From positions 1,655,954 through 1,719,953 of the forward strand of contig CM030868.1 of the NCBI GenBank assembly GCA_018105865.1: a DNA stretch of 64,000 nt. Reading direction: 5' to 3'. The notes beneath the pieces are model-generated. The model had not been told where the DNA came from, did no database searches, and saw only the letters and a program-made list of their open reading frames with translations. The position numbers and the translations under genes were made by a program. The DNA comes from Metaphire vulgaris. Lineage: Eukaryota > Annelida > Clitellata > Crassiclitellata > Megascolecidae. Each line of letters starts with the position of its first letter. Within the stretch, counting starts at the first letter, position 1. Below, one piece after another: positions 34,017-62,700 of the stretch.

Positions 34017-34850
34017 TTTAATTAGTACCATTGGTCTAAATTCAACAAAAACAACTTTTACTTTGAACAAATTTCTGCAAGAATGAAATTTCAAACTTCA
34101 AAGAAGTCACCTTTCACCTTTTAGAAGAGGGCTTGAACTTCACCTCAAGTAACAGCATTGCAGCTTCCACTTGTCTTTCACACACACACATTGCACATAT
34201 AATCCTGGAAATGTTAACATTTGACAACTGATCAACAGTCATAATCATTAACTAACTTTGCAGTTAAATGCAATTGATGTCAAAACCCCGATGTACAATA
34301 ATGAGTCCTTGCTTCCTATTATACAATACAATAAACAGTACAATACAACAGTACAATAATGAGCCCTTGCTTTCCTATTATATATACATCGCCACACCGC
34401 AAACTCTGCAAAGGTTAAGTACCTCATAAACAGATCAAAGACCATGATGTGCTGGAAATTCTGACAGTTTTTGTTATCATTAACAACATTAATGAAACAA
34501 ATCGCCTGAAACTTTGTCGATGCATGGTTTTTATGGTTAAGTGCGTGTCTTATTTTTTTATCAAGCGACTCTAAAACCGGGGTGTCACTGAGCAGAAATT
34601 ACCAGGCGCTATATAAGTCCCATATTACATTACATCTCTGTATGACAAAATCTGTTCTATTCTGAAATTGCAATTCATGGATTACAGAAAGGAAAATTCC
34701 AGTCTAGTCTTTCCAAGTACCAAAATAGTAAAGTTAATAGAATTTAAACTCGCCAGTATAGTTACAACGTACAGCCACACAGGCCTACAACTGTAAACGA
34801 GTTCAAAATAAACCTCAGTAGTTTAGGATATTTGATTGGACGGGAACAAC

Positions 34851-34900
34851 AGTGATTTTCACACATGGCAGTCCCTACCGAACCACTTTAAACCTTGTTA

Positions 34901-34992
<92 letters not shown>

Positions 34993-35006
34993 TATTATTA
35001 TTATTA
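34851..35006. repeat. SINE tail plus (ATT)n microsatellite
   Basis: 'gtgattttcacacatggcagtccctaccgaaccactttaaaccttgttat' runs directly into about 33 ATT triplets. This is the clearest example of the tail-microsatellite pairing seen across the window. Confidence 0.85.
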
Positions 35007-36386
35007 AACAAGCCAATTTAAAAGTTAACATGAATATACAGTAGTTCAAAATCAAAAGCGCTTTACAGTCCAAATGATTTTTGAAAAAAGAATGTTTTGA
35101 GTTTATTATTTGAATTATATTATATTATATTAAAACCAAACAGTCACATTTTCTCATTGTTATACTAAATGTATCCAGTCAGTTATACCCACAGAAAAAG
35201 CAGTTGCCGATAACGTTTCACCAGCTCTACTCTACCGCTGAGTTACAGGCGAAAACAACAATCCTAATCCAAATAAACTTGTTCCAGCATTCAAATATAT
35301 TCTCTAATCACATCAGCCCAAGCCCGACCATTACACCCGACGCACCTGTATGTCAGTCACGTGACAATATCTTTAAACTCGAGTGTCAAGGCCTTTAATC
35401 ACTAAGTCCCACGCATTTTTTATGAAGAGGATCGCTATTACAATTGTTGAAGACCATAAAAATCCATAAGTGCGGCCTAAAAAATTTAATTGACATTATA
35501 GTTGGATTTTAAAATAGAGCTTCTGAGAGGACAAATTATTAAAAAAGAGCATATCGCGTGTGCATTCTTTCTGTTAAATGACAAAGCTATTTTTATGCAA
35601 TAAATCTAAATTAATTTATGACTGAAGCTTATTATACGTGTTCTGGAAGAGGGTTGATACGAATTAATTGCCAATCATTTATCTATGAAGAATGAAAACA
35701 TTAAGACTGTTCTCGGAGTTAAGCGATAGGTGGCGACGCCATCTCGAGGATGGAAATTTTGAGCTCTCCAAGTGATACATAATCCGTGTTTTGGAATTCT
35801 ACATTGGTTTACATACTTCCAATTAAACATTACAAGTTTTAAGTAATTTTAAATGAAAACTGTCGTCATATAAGTTTCGGTAATCATGAAAAAAAGTGTG
35901 GTTATTTTGCTAATTGTGTAGTTATATTACATATTACATAATGCTGTAACAAAGCAAAAACCGACTCAACAGCACAACAAACATTGGGGACTACTTTCGG
36001 GTTACTGGAGTCACGTACGCTCATGAATGCCTAAGTTTCTTTATAGCGCATTTGATACAATATCAACCTCCGCTTAGGGATGAGCAGTCAGTTGCTAATT
36101 GATTATTCTTCAATGACTACGACTAAATAACTTCTATAACGCCATTATAATAATGCACTTGACACCAGCCGGTCTGAACAATTTATACAATTGCTTAATT
36201 ATAGCTTTTTATATTTTACTATAACGAGTTTTTATACAGTGGTTTTAACGCAGGACTGATAGTACTAAATCATTTCAATCCTAGTTACAGTATTACAGTA
36301 TTGTCGTTATTTGTATGTTATATTATAAGGTTTTACTGTATATTTTTATTGCATTACAGGATTCACAGTGACTGTAACTGTGCACA

Positions 36387-37226
36387 ATGGGCTACAAATG
36401 CGCAGCTTTCGGATGTAAAAGTGGTTACAGAAGTCAGAAAAGTCGTCAAAATACCGGCGAGAAAATAACGTTCCATTCGTATCCGCTGAAGGACCAGATT
36501 CTCTGCGCCAAATGGATCCACGCCAATCCGCGGAAGGATTTCGTGCCGTCGAAGTACTCTCGGCTCTGTTCGCTGCACTTCACGAGCGGCGATTTCGTCG
36601 AGATGCACAGCGACAGCAACGCGCAGCGAAGGCTCAAGTATCCGACCGCGGCGCTGAGAAAACGATACTTAAAGAAAGACGCGGTGCCGTCGATATTTCC
36701 AAATACCGGTCTGCCTACCGCAAAGTCAAGAAAATCGCCGAGGCTGCCGCCGTGCAGGCGTGAAGCCGTTTCGACGGAAAACACCACAAGCAGTCGTTCA
36801 CAAAAGTCGAAAACTTTGCAGAATTTGTCAGACTCTGTCGAAGACGACCTCACTTTCACGTCGCTAGAAGAGATCCACGGTAGACTGCTGTCCAAAGGCG
36901 ACTTGCCCGACGGTTTCGAGATGAAGATTTTCGATGAGCGCCTACTTATTTATCGTTTAGGCGTGGAAGACGAGCTTCCAAAGATAAAAGCCTGCATCAC
37001 CGTCAAGAACGACCACACCCGTTCGTTGTCGCTCGACGGGAAACTCATCGACGATATGATTTTCGACGACCTGGTCCCTTATGTTTTTCAGACAATGTCC
37101 CAAATATATGACACATTGGTTCTTATCAAGGCTTGGTGTGAACCGTCCGATAAGATTGACATATCGGTCATCAATTGTTTTAAAGATGATATCGATAATC
37201 TTACATTCAATATGAAAAAGGAATAG
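36387..37226 (+). CDS. THAP domain protein, intronless coding region
   Basis: A 279-residue protein. Residues 1-104 form a THAP zinc finger: C5-x4-C10-x50-C61-x2-H64, with invariant Pro33 and Trp43 and the closing AVPSIF motif (99-104). THAP domains are sequence-specific DNA-binding modules shared by P-element transposases and host transcription factors. The linker (about 110-165) is basic and Ser-rich. The C-terminal half (about 168-279) is a compact, acidic, apparently globular segment (LLIYRLGVEDELPKIKACI) that I do not recognise. No transposase catalytic domain can be seen, so this is a short THAP factor. ATG context is TGCACAATGG. AATAAA at 37311 follows the stop by 85 bases. Confidence 0.92.
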   Translation: MGYKCAAFGCKSGYRSQKSRQNTGEKITFHSYPLKDQILCAKWIHANPRKDFVPSKYSRLCSLHFTSGDFVEMHSDSNAQRRLKYPTAALRKRYLKKDAVPSIFPNTGLPTAKSRKSPRLPPCRREAVSTENTTSSRSQKSKTLQNLSDSVEDDLTFTSLEEIHGRLLSKGDLPDGFEMKIFDERLLIYRLGVEDELPKIKACITVKNDHTRSLSLDGKLIDDMIFDDLVPYVFQTMSQIYDTLVLIKAWCEPSDKIDISVINCFKDDIDNLTFNMKKE

Positions 37227-38600
37227 TCAATATTAGCGGTAGTAGGCTTTACTGTAAATTAGTTTCAACATTATATTTAGTATGCTAATATACTGTATGT
37301 CTGTGTGCTAAATAAATTATAGATTTCTAATTTTTTTATAGTCTTCTCCACATTGAAACCAAGAATGAGAGTTTTAAAGGATAACCAAGAGTAAAATTAG
37401 TTATATAATAATGTTATTGACCAATATTATTACAACCTGACCCTCAGATAAATAAATAAATATATATGCTAAGTACTTTCAAAAAACTATGAAAGACAAA
37501 TACCATTATATGCTGGTAGACAGTATTTATAATCAAGTCTAAACTTCTATCTATGGGTCCAGAGATACAACTATATGAAATGAAGCTAAGCTTCAAATAA
37601 TTCATGTATTAAATTGAATAATGCGATTATACAGAACGCAATATAAATATTCTAATAATGCAATATCAATGGGATATCAAAACGATTACAGGAATAATCA
37701 TTGAATTGTGATAAAATGATTTTTAAATGAGATTAAAATTCATAAAAGGCCCTAAGTTCCTATGGCAACATGCAAATAGCATTACTATAATCAAACCCTA
37801 ATTGTCTCTAGAATAAATTTATGGATTTCTATCAATTTGCCTGTAAATAAATATAATTCAAAACAGGTGTCAACAAATTTCCAAAGCTGTATTTTAAAAT
37901 AAGGAGCATAGTGGGAAAATTATACCACACGAAAAAGAGCGTCTGCCGATTTAAATGCGACCTCAAATCACAAGGTCACTCGGTACAAATTGCTGTCTGC
38001 TCAGCTGTAGAGTTACCATGACAATATCCAGTGTGTTACCATGACAACGAGAAAATAGGATCAATGTTTAAAAAGTAAACAGAACAATTCTAAATTATTA
38101 GAAAATGAACGTTCCAAACAGTGGAATAAACTTGGGTGAAGAGGTAAATTAACTCAGTGCATGTGGCCCAGGCAGGCTTAGGCGACCCACCCCCATGGAC
38201 ACACTGACTTTAGCCCGGCCAACAACCAACCAACCAACCTTGCCTATAGCCATTTCAAAAAAGATTAAGCACATAAGAATATTAGCAGCTACTACTGTAC
38301 TACTCTCAAAAGTGCTATATAAATTTACGAGATTTTACTTACTTATTTCACTCTGGGGTCATGGGAAGTAAGTCGACTGCATATTGAAACATCTGATCAC
38401 ACCCAATAAAAGCCTGATTATCGGCAACCATTTTAAATCATTGAACTTACAGTGCATTGGTTATGCTGGGTTAAGCAGAAGAATAACAATTACACAAAGA
38501 TCAGATAATAAAGATCAAAAATAAGATAAAAATTGAAGCCAACTTCAGAGTGCATCTAACTGACAGAAAATAAACGATAACAGAAATGGGGGAAAACGTC
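37227..38600. other. Intergenic between convergent THAP and FAM210B-like genes
   Basis: AT-rich sequence with the THAP polyadenylation signal (37311-37316). I see no other gene or clear repeat family. Confidence 0.6.
37311..37316 (+). terminator. Polyadenylation signal AATAAA for the THAP gene
   Basis: Canonical hexamer 85 bases after the stop codon on the same strand. Confidence 0.75.
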
Positions 38601-39743
38601 TCATGATTTTGTAACAGGAGCCTTGAGAAAACCAATTCTCCTGAGGTATCGAACAATGAATGGTGTAGCAGTGAGCGTACAAGCCATCCGTACTGGAACA
38701 AAGACTTTGTGAACTGCGTATGCGACGACAAACGTGCTGGCACCCGTCGCTAGCTTCGACTCGAGAATACTCTGGCCAATTCCAATCTTTGTCATAATAC
38801 CGACGATGTCAATCCCACTGAAAAGAATGCAAAAAGTTATGTAGATTAATTAACCCTTAAAATGCTGGAACCGAGCATACTCCATTACATTGCATATAGT
38901 TACAAAGTATCTGATGGTTCAATGGTTAAAATATTAGCACTGCAGCTCATCCCAAAGTGACAAAACATGCACTTACGAACGTGACCAACACAGACTCTCC
39001 TGGACTTTTTATTAAGAACTTAAAAACTCACTTATTTAGAATGTGCTACTTGTGATTATTATGTGTGAAGCGCTCTTGTCATGGGCCTTAGCCCTGCTAC
39101 TGTGATTAAAAGAATTGACCAGAATAAATAAATAAATAAATAAGATTTGTAAGTAAAATTATTTGTTAAACCCTTTTCGTACCATAACGCTGATATCGCG
39201 GCTTCGTAACCTATTGCTTAAACGGATCGTCGAGGTCAAGTGGTTAAAACAGATAAAATGCCGATGGTAGATTTTTGGAATATTTATTTGCAGAAATCAA
39301 ACTATTCACCTGGAAACAACAGCATAGGAAACGCCCAGGGTGAACAGCGAGATGCACGTGTGAAACACGATCACAGTGGCTCCGTATTCACGAACCGCCC
39401 GCTTCATCCTCTCGCCCTGACTCAGCTTCGCCTCGCCCGGCGGACCATCGGCGGCGACGGCGCCCGCCGACTTCTCGGTCTCGGCAGACTCCACGTCCAA
39501 CTTTTCCTTCGTCTTCTGATGCTGAAACCGAACCAGGTTTCTCGAAGGGTCAAAGTCCAACGGTGCCAGAAACGATCGATCCTCGCGGGAACGGAGTCCG
39601 AACGAGGATGATAAACTGGCGCTGCATAAAGTGTTCGACCTGAGAGCATACTGCCTAGTGGTGAGTGAGAGTCGATGGATCGAATCCCTGAATACGGTAC
39701 GAACATACGGCGCAAAAAACAAGCCAGTCTTACAAGACAACAT
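38601..39743 (-). CDS. FAM210B: FAM210B-like DUF1279 mitochondrial membrane protein
   Basis: Two exons, 39743-39310 (donor CAG|GTGAAT, phase 2) and 38817-38601 (acceptor TTTTCAG, TGA), give 216 residues. The first 40 residues are rich in Arg, Ser and Leu with few acids, as in mitochondrial presequences. A first hydrophobic helix is near 121-142 (ATVIVFHTCISLFTLGVSYAV), followed by SSGIDIVGIM, then a second segment (ASTFVVAYAVHKVFVPVRMA) and FIVRYLRRIGF. These match the DUF1279 domain of FAM210A/B, inner mitochondrial membrane proteins linked to respiration and iron/haem metabolism in vertebrates. The VSSG.D and YAVHK.F.PVR motifs favour FAM210B over FAM210A. Human FAM210B is slightly shorter (about 192). 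Confidence 0.9.
38852..39145 (+). mobile_element. Repeat block with LINE 3' end in FAM210B-like intron
   Basis: 38852-38935 is a copy of the 7571-7645 repeat. It is followed by a short remnant reading FIKNLKTHLFRMCYL on the plus strand and an (AAAT)n tail at 39122-39143. The LKTHLF motif marks the end of a non-LTR reverse transcriptase. Only the 3' end is present. Confidence 0.65.
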
Positions 39744-40713
39744 TTTCAGAGGATTTAACTCGAATAAACTGATATTTCTCTAAATTAATCTGCGCCAAAT
39801 AAACATAAAACTAATTTTTAAATCACAAAACAAATAAGAAACAATTGAAATTATATCATGCTGGTCCCTGACTTAGGACGATAAATAGCCAGAATAAAAA
39901 AGGCAGCAGTGAACTTTGTACGATAATAATTATAACAATGTGATTTTAAGTGGTTTAGGAGGCTAAGTAAGCCTGTGTGAAAACTGAAAACCACTGATGT
40001 AACCATCTGCATTCAATAACCTAGTTTTCCGAGATAGCCTTGTATGAGTATGAGATAGCATGTAGGTTGGTAAGTAAGAGGGATACCATGAGTTTATCTG
40101 AGCAACGACTTTTTTTTACATAAGCCTTATCTTTCAATATACAGAGGTATATTAGCATTAGCAAGATATCTGAAAAATTATTAGACTTAGAAAAGCAACG
40201 ATCTTCGTCAAGAACTGGAATCTATGAGATGACAGTGAAATTTGAGACAATAAAATATTTGGAGGAAATTAAATCGTCCATAGGGTACGAATCATCACCT
40301 CTGAGTCATATCCTATTGAATTATTAGACAACTGACTGCTTATTGAGAAAAGGACAGGCTTCTAATTCTAAAAGAACAGGCATGAATTTCAAATCTTCTT
40401 GAATCTTCTGTATATTTACTAGTCGTCTTAGGGTTTTTACTGGTATCTGCGTTAAGTCGAAGCACTTTTCGTGAAAGCACTGAGACTGTTGCCAGGTAAC
40501 CGGTGATTTTTTAACTTTAGGCATTTAAAAGTCAGAGCTAATTTCTCAATTAACAATTATTACTATCTTACAGCAACACTTGTTTACGTTCATGGTTCGA
40601 TTATTCGGAAATTCTATCCGAATGTTTTCTGTATGCAGAACGTTATAAATGCTGACTTCAAGATCTAGTGAAATTTCGAATTGTTTGGAAACAACTTTAG
40701 GAAAAGCTGCACC
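39744..40713. other. Intergenic between divergent FAM210B-like and RGS22 genes
   Basis: AT-rich sequence with an antisense SINE tail near 39945-39990. A promoter for both genes would be expected here, but no TATA, CCAAT or CpG-rich patch stands out. Confidence 0.5.
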
Positions 40714-56700
<15,987 letters not shown>

Positions 56701-56756
56701 AGGCAGAGACTTTGCTGAAATAGCATCTTAAATACAAGAAAATTCACGTCTACTAA

Positions 56757-59700
56757 CCCTTTCGTTTTCAAATTTCTCTTTAGAACCCTCAAACGCCTTG
56801 CAGTGATGTCAGTGGACTAGAAAAATCCGTCACTTTCCACCCTATTAATGTGTCTATATTGCAAAATATAATAATGGTGGCTATACATTTTATAGATTTT
56901 TAACCCTCTAAAAAAGTCAAACACCTGATAGATATCCCAAATGCGGGTCCAGGTTCTTTGTAGGCATCGACTGGGGTCCAATCGGTGCAAATATGAAAGC
57001 CCTACGACACCACACATTTTCGCTCAAATCTCGAAAAAATCCATGAAAAATTTTCGGGCGACCCAAAAATTCATGTCGATATTTCACCCAAATTTCTCTT
57101 TAGAACCCTCACACGCCTTGCAGTGATGTCAGTGGACTAGAAAAAATCCGTCACTTTCCACCCTATTAACGTGTCTATATTGCAAAATATAATAATTGTG
57201 GCTATACATTTTATAGATTTTTAACCCTCTAAAAAAGTCAAACACCTGATAGATATCCCAAATGCGGGTCCAGGTTCTTTGTAGGCATCGACTGGGCTTC
57301 AATCGGTGCAAATATGAAAGCCCTACGACACCACAAATTTTCGCTCAAATTTCGAAAAAAACCATGGACTATAGTCCATGAAAAATTTTCGGGCGACCCA
57401 AAAATTCATGTCGATATTTCACCCAAATTTCTCTTTAGAACCCTCACACGCCTTGCAGTGATGTCAGTGGACTAGAAAAAATCCGTCACTTTCCACCTAT
57501 TAACGTGTCTATATTGCAAAATATAATAATTGTGGCTATACATTTTATAGATTTTTAACCCTCTAAAAAGTCAAACACCTGATAGATATCCCAAATGCGG
57601 GTCCAGGTTCTTTGAAGGCATCGACTGAGGTCCAATCGGTGCAAATATGAAAGCCCTACGACACCACACATTTTCGCTCAAATCTCGAAAAAACCATGGA
57701 CTATATATAGTCCATGAAAAATTTCAGGCGACCCAAAAATTCATGTCGATATTTCACCCAAATTTCTCTTTAGAACCCTCACACGCCTTGCAGTGATGTC
57801 AGTGGACTAGAAAAATCCGTCACTTTCCACCCTATTAATGTGTCTATATTGCAAAATATAATAATGGTGGCTATACATTTTATAGATTTTTAACCCTCTA
57901 AAAAAGTCAAACACCTGATAGATATCCCAAATGCGGGTCCAGGTTCTTTGAAGGCATCGACTGGGGTCCAATCGGTGCAAATATGAAAGCCCTACGACAC
58001 CACACATTTTCGCTCAAATCTCGAAAAAAACCATGGACTATAGTCCATAAAAATTTTCGGGCGACCCAAAAATTCATGTCGATATTTCACCCAAATTTCT
58101 CTTTAGAACCCTCACACGCCTTGCAGTGATGTCAGTGGACTAGAAAAATCCGTCACTTTCCACCCTATTAATGTGTCTATATTGCAAAATATAATAATGG
58201 TGGCTATACATTTTATAGATTTTAACCCTCTAAAAAGTCAAACACCTGATAGATATCCCAAATGCGGGTCCAGGTTCTTTGTAGGCATCGACTGGGGTCC
58301 AATTGGTGCAAATATGAAAGCCCTACGACACCACAAATTTTCGCTCAAATCTCGAAAAAAACCATGGACTATAGTCCATGAAAAATTTTCGGGCGACCCA
58401 AAAATTCATGTCGATATTTCACCCAAATTTCTCTTTAGAACCCTCACACGCCTTGCAGTGATGTCAGTGGACTAGAAAAATCCGTCACTTTCCACCCTAT
58501 TAATGTGTCTATATTGCAAAATATAATAATGGCGGCTATACATTTTATAGATTTTTAACCCTTTTAATAAGTCAAACACCTGATAGATATCCCAAATGCG
58601 GGTCCAGGTTCTTTGTAGGCATCGACTGGGGTCCAATTGGTGCAAATATGAAAGCCCTACGACACCACAAATTTTCGCTCAAATCTCGAAAAAACCATGG
58701 AAACCATGGACTATAGTCCATGAAAAATTTTCAGGCGACCCAAAAATTCATGTCGATATTTCACTCAAATTTCTCTTTAGAACCCTCACACGCCTTGCAG
58801 TGATGTCAGTGGACTAGAAAAATCCGTGGAATCCATGGAAACCATGAAAAATTTTCGGGCGACCCAAAATTCATGTCGATATTTCACCCAAATTTCTCTT
58901 TAGAACCCTCACACGCCTTGCAGTGATGTCAGTGGACTAGAAAAATCCGTCACTTTCCACCTATTAATGTGTCTATATTGCAAAATATAATAATGGTGGC
59001 TATACATTTTATAGATTTTAACCCTCTAAAAAGTCAAACACCTGATAGATATCCCAAATGCGGGTCCAGGTTCTTTGTAGGCATCGACTGGGGTCCAATT
59101 GGTGCAAATATGAAAGCCCTACGACACCACAAATTTTCGCTCAAATCTCGAAAAAAACCATGGAAACCATGGACTATAGTCCATGAAAAATTTTCGGGCG
59201 ACCCAAAAATTCATGTCGATATTTCACTCAAATTTCTCTTTAGAACCCTCACACGCCTTGCAGTGATGTCAGTGGACTAGAAAAATCCGTGGAATCCATG
59301 GAAACCATGAAAAATTTTCGGGCGACCCAAAAATTCATGTCGATATTTCACCCAAATTTCTCTTTAGAACCCTCACACGCCTTGCAGTGATGTCAGTGGA
59401 CTAGAAAAATCCGTCACTTTCCACCCTATTAATGTGTCTATATTGCAAAATATAATAATGGTGGCTATACATTTTATAGATTTTTAACCCTCTAAAAAAG
59501 TCAAACACCTGATAGATATCCCAAATGCGGGTCCAGGTTCTTTGTAGGCATCGACTGGGGTCCAATTGGTGCAAATATGAAAGCCCTACGACACCACAAA
59601 TTTTCGCTCAAATCTCGAAAAAAACCATGGAAACCATGGACTATAGTCCATGAAAAATTTTCGGGCGACCCAAAAATTCATGTCGATATTTCACCCAAAT

Positions 59701-62700
59701 TTCTCTTTAGAACCCTCACACGCCTTGCAGTGATGTCAGTGGACTAGAAAAATCCGTGGAATCCATGGAAACCATGAAAAATTTTCGGGCGACCCAAAAA
59801 TTCATGTCGATATTTCACCCAAATTTCTCTTTAGAACCCTCACACGCCTTGCAGTGATGTCAGTGGACTAGAAAAATCCGTCACTTTCCACCCTATTAAT
59901 GTGTCTATATTGCAAAATATAATAATTGTGGCTATACATTTTATAGATTTTTAACCCTCTAAAAAAGTCAAACACCTGATAGATATCCCAAATGCGGGTC
60001 CAGGTTCTTTGAAGGCATCGACTGGGGTCCAATCGGTGCAAATATGAAAGCCCTACGACACCACACATTTTCGCTCAAATCTCGAAAAAAACCATGGACT
60101 ATATATAGTCCATGAAAAATTTTCGGGCGACCCAAAAATTCATGTCGATATTTCACCCAAATTTCTCTTTAGAACCCTCAAACGCCTTGTAGTGATGTCA
60201 GTGGACTAGAAAAATCCGTCACTTTCCACCCTATTAATGTGTCTATATTGCAAAATATAATAATGGTGGCTATACATTTTATAGATTTTTAACCCTCTAA
60301 AAAAGTCAAACACCTGATAGATATCCCAAATGCGGGTCCAGGTTCTTTGAAGGCATCGACTGGGGTCCAATCGGTGCAAATATGAAAGCCCTACGACACC
60401 ACAAATTTTCGCTCAAATCTCGAAAAAAACCATGGATTATAGTCCATAAAAATTTTTCAGGCGACCCAAAAATTCATGTCGATATTTCACCCAAATTTCT
60501 CTTTAGAACCCTCACACGCCTTGCAGTGATGTCAGTGGACTAGAAAAATCCGTCACTTTCCACCCTATTAATGTGTCTATATTGCAAAATATAATAATGG
60601 TGGCTATACATTTTATAGATTTTTAACCCTCTAAAAAAGTCAAACACCTGATAGATATCCCAAATGCGGGTCCAGGTTCTTTGTAGGCATCGACTGGGGT
60701 CCAATTGGTGCAAATATGAAAGCCCTACGACACCACAAATTTTCGCTCAAATCTCGAAAAAAACCATGGACTATATATAGTCCATGAAAAATTTTCGGGC
60801 GACCCAAAAATTCATGTCGATATTTCACCCAAATTTCTCTTTAGAACCCTCACACGCCTTGCAGTGATGTCAGTGGACTAGAAAAATCCGTCACTTTCCA
60901 CCCTATTAATGTGTCTATATTGCAAAATATAATAATGGTGGCTATACATTTTATAGATTTTTAACCCTTTTAATAAGTCAAACACCTGATAGATATCCCA
61001 AATGCGGGTCCAGGTTCTTTGTAGGCATCGACTGGGCTTCAATCGGTGCAAATATGAAAGCCCTACGACACCACAAATTTTCGCTCAAATCTCGAAAAAA
61101 ACCATGGAAACCATGGACTATAGTCCATGAAAAATTTTCGGGCGACCCAAAAATTCATGTCGATATTTCACCCAAATTTCTCTTTAGAACCCTCACACGC
61201 CTTGCAGTGATGTCAGTGGACTAGAAAAATCCGTGGAATCCATGGAAACCATGAAAAATTTTCGGGCGACCCAAAAATTCATGTCGATATTTCACCCAAA
61301 TTTCTCTTTAGAACCCTCACACGCCTTGCAGTGATGTCAGTGGACTAGAAAAATCCGTCACTTTCCACCCTATTAATGTGTCTATATTGCAAAATATAAT
61401 AATTGTGGCTATACATTTTATAGATTTTTAACCCTCTAAAAAGTCAAACACCTGATAGATATCCCAAATGCGGGTCCAGGTTCTTTGAAGGCATCGACTG
61501 GGGTCCAATCGGTGCAAATATGAAAGCCCTACGACACCACACATTTTCGCTCAAATCTCGAAAAAACCATGGACTATATATAGTCCATGAAAAATTTTCG
61601 GGCGACCCAAAAATTCATGTCGATATTTCACCCAAATTTCTCTTTAGAACCCTCAAACGCCTTGTAGTGATGTCAGTGGACTAGAAAAATCCGTCACTTT
61701 CCACCCTATTAATGTGTCTATATTGCAAAATATAATAATGGTGGCTATACATTTTATAGATTTTTAACCCTCTAAAAAAGTCAAACACCTGATAGATATC
61801 CCAAATGCGGGTCCAGGTTCTTTGAAGGCATCGACTGGGGTCCAATCGGTGCAAATATGAAAGCCCTACGACACCACACATTTTCGCTCAAATCTCGAAA
61901 AAAACCATGGACTATAGTCCATAAAAAATTTTCGGGCGACCCAAAAATTCATGTCGATATTTCACCCAAATTTCTCTTTAGAACCCTCACACGCCTTGCA
62001 GTGATGTCAGTGGACTAGAAAAATCCGTCACTTTCCACCCTATTAATGTGTCTATATTGCAAAATATAATAATGGTGGCTATACATTTTATAGATTTTTA
62101 ACCCTCTAAAAAAGTCAAACACCTGATAGATATCCCAAATGCGGGTCCAGGTTCTTTGTAGGCATCGACTGGGGTCCAATTGGTGCAAATATGAAAGCCC
62201 TACGACACCACAAATTTTCGCTCAAATCTCGAAAAAAACCATGGACTATAGTCCATGAAAAATTTTCGGGCGACCCAAAAATTCATGTCGATATTTCACC
62301 CAAATTTCTCTTTAGAACCCTCACACGCCTTGCAGTGATGTCAGTGGACTAGACAAATCCGTCACTTTCCACCCTATTAATGTGTCTATATTGCAAAATA
62401 TAATAATGGTGGCTATACATTTTATAGATTTTTAACCCTTTTAATAAGTCAAACACCTGATAGATATCCCAAATGCGGGTCCAGGTTCTTTGAAGGCATC
62501 GACTGGGGTCCAATCGGTGCAAATATGAAAGCCCTACGACACCACACATTTTCGCTCAAATCTCGAAAAAAACCATGGACTATAGTCCATAAAAATTTTC
62601 AGGGCGACCCAAAAATTCATGTCGATATTTCACCCAAATTTCTCTTTAGAACCCTCACACGCCTTGCAGTGATGTCAGTGGACTAGACAAATCCGTCACT

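Larger units (their letters stand above)
33482..36386. other. Intergenic between divergent ankyrin-MAGUK and THAP genes
   Basis: Contains CAT and ATT microsatellites and a SINE tail. The sequence just before the THAP start (TTTTATTGCATTACAG at 36344-36359) resembles a splice acceptor, so the THAP gene may have an upstream 5' UTR exon here. No coding exon was seen. Confidence 0.5.

Noticed and set aside
40546..40710. Minus-strand coding exon opposite the first RGS22 exon
   Set aside because: The frame runs into the microsatellite, matches no family, and the plus strand offers a start codon and donor in the phase RGS22 exon 2 needs.
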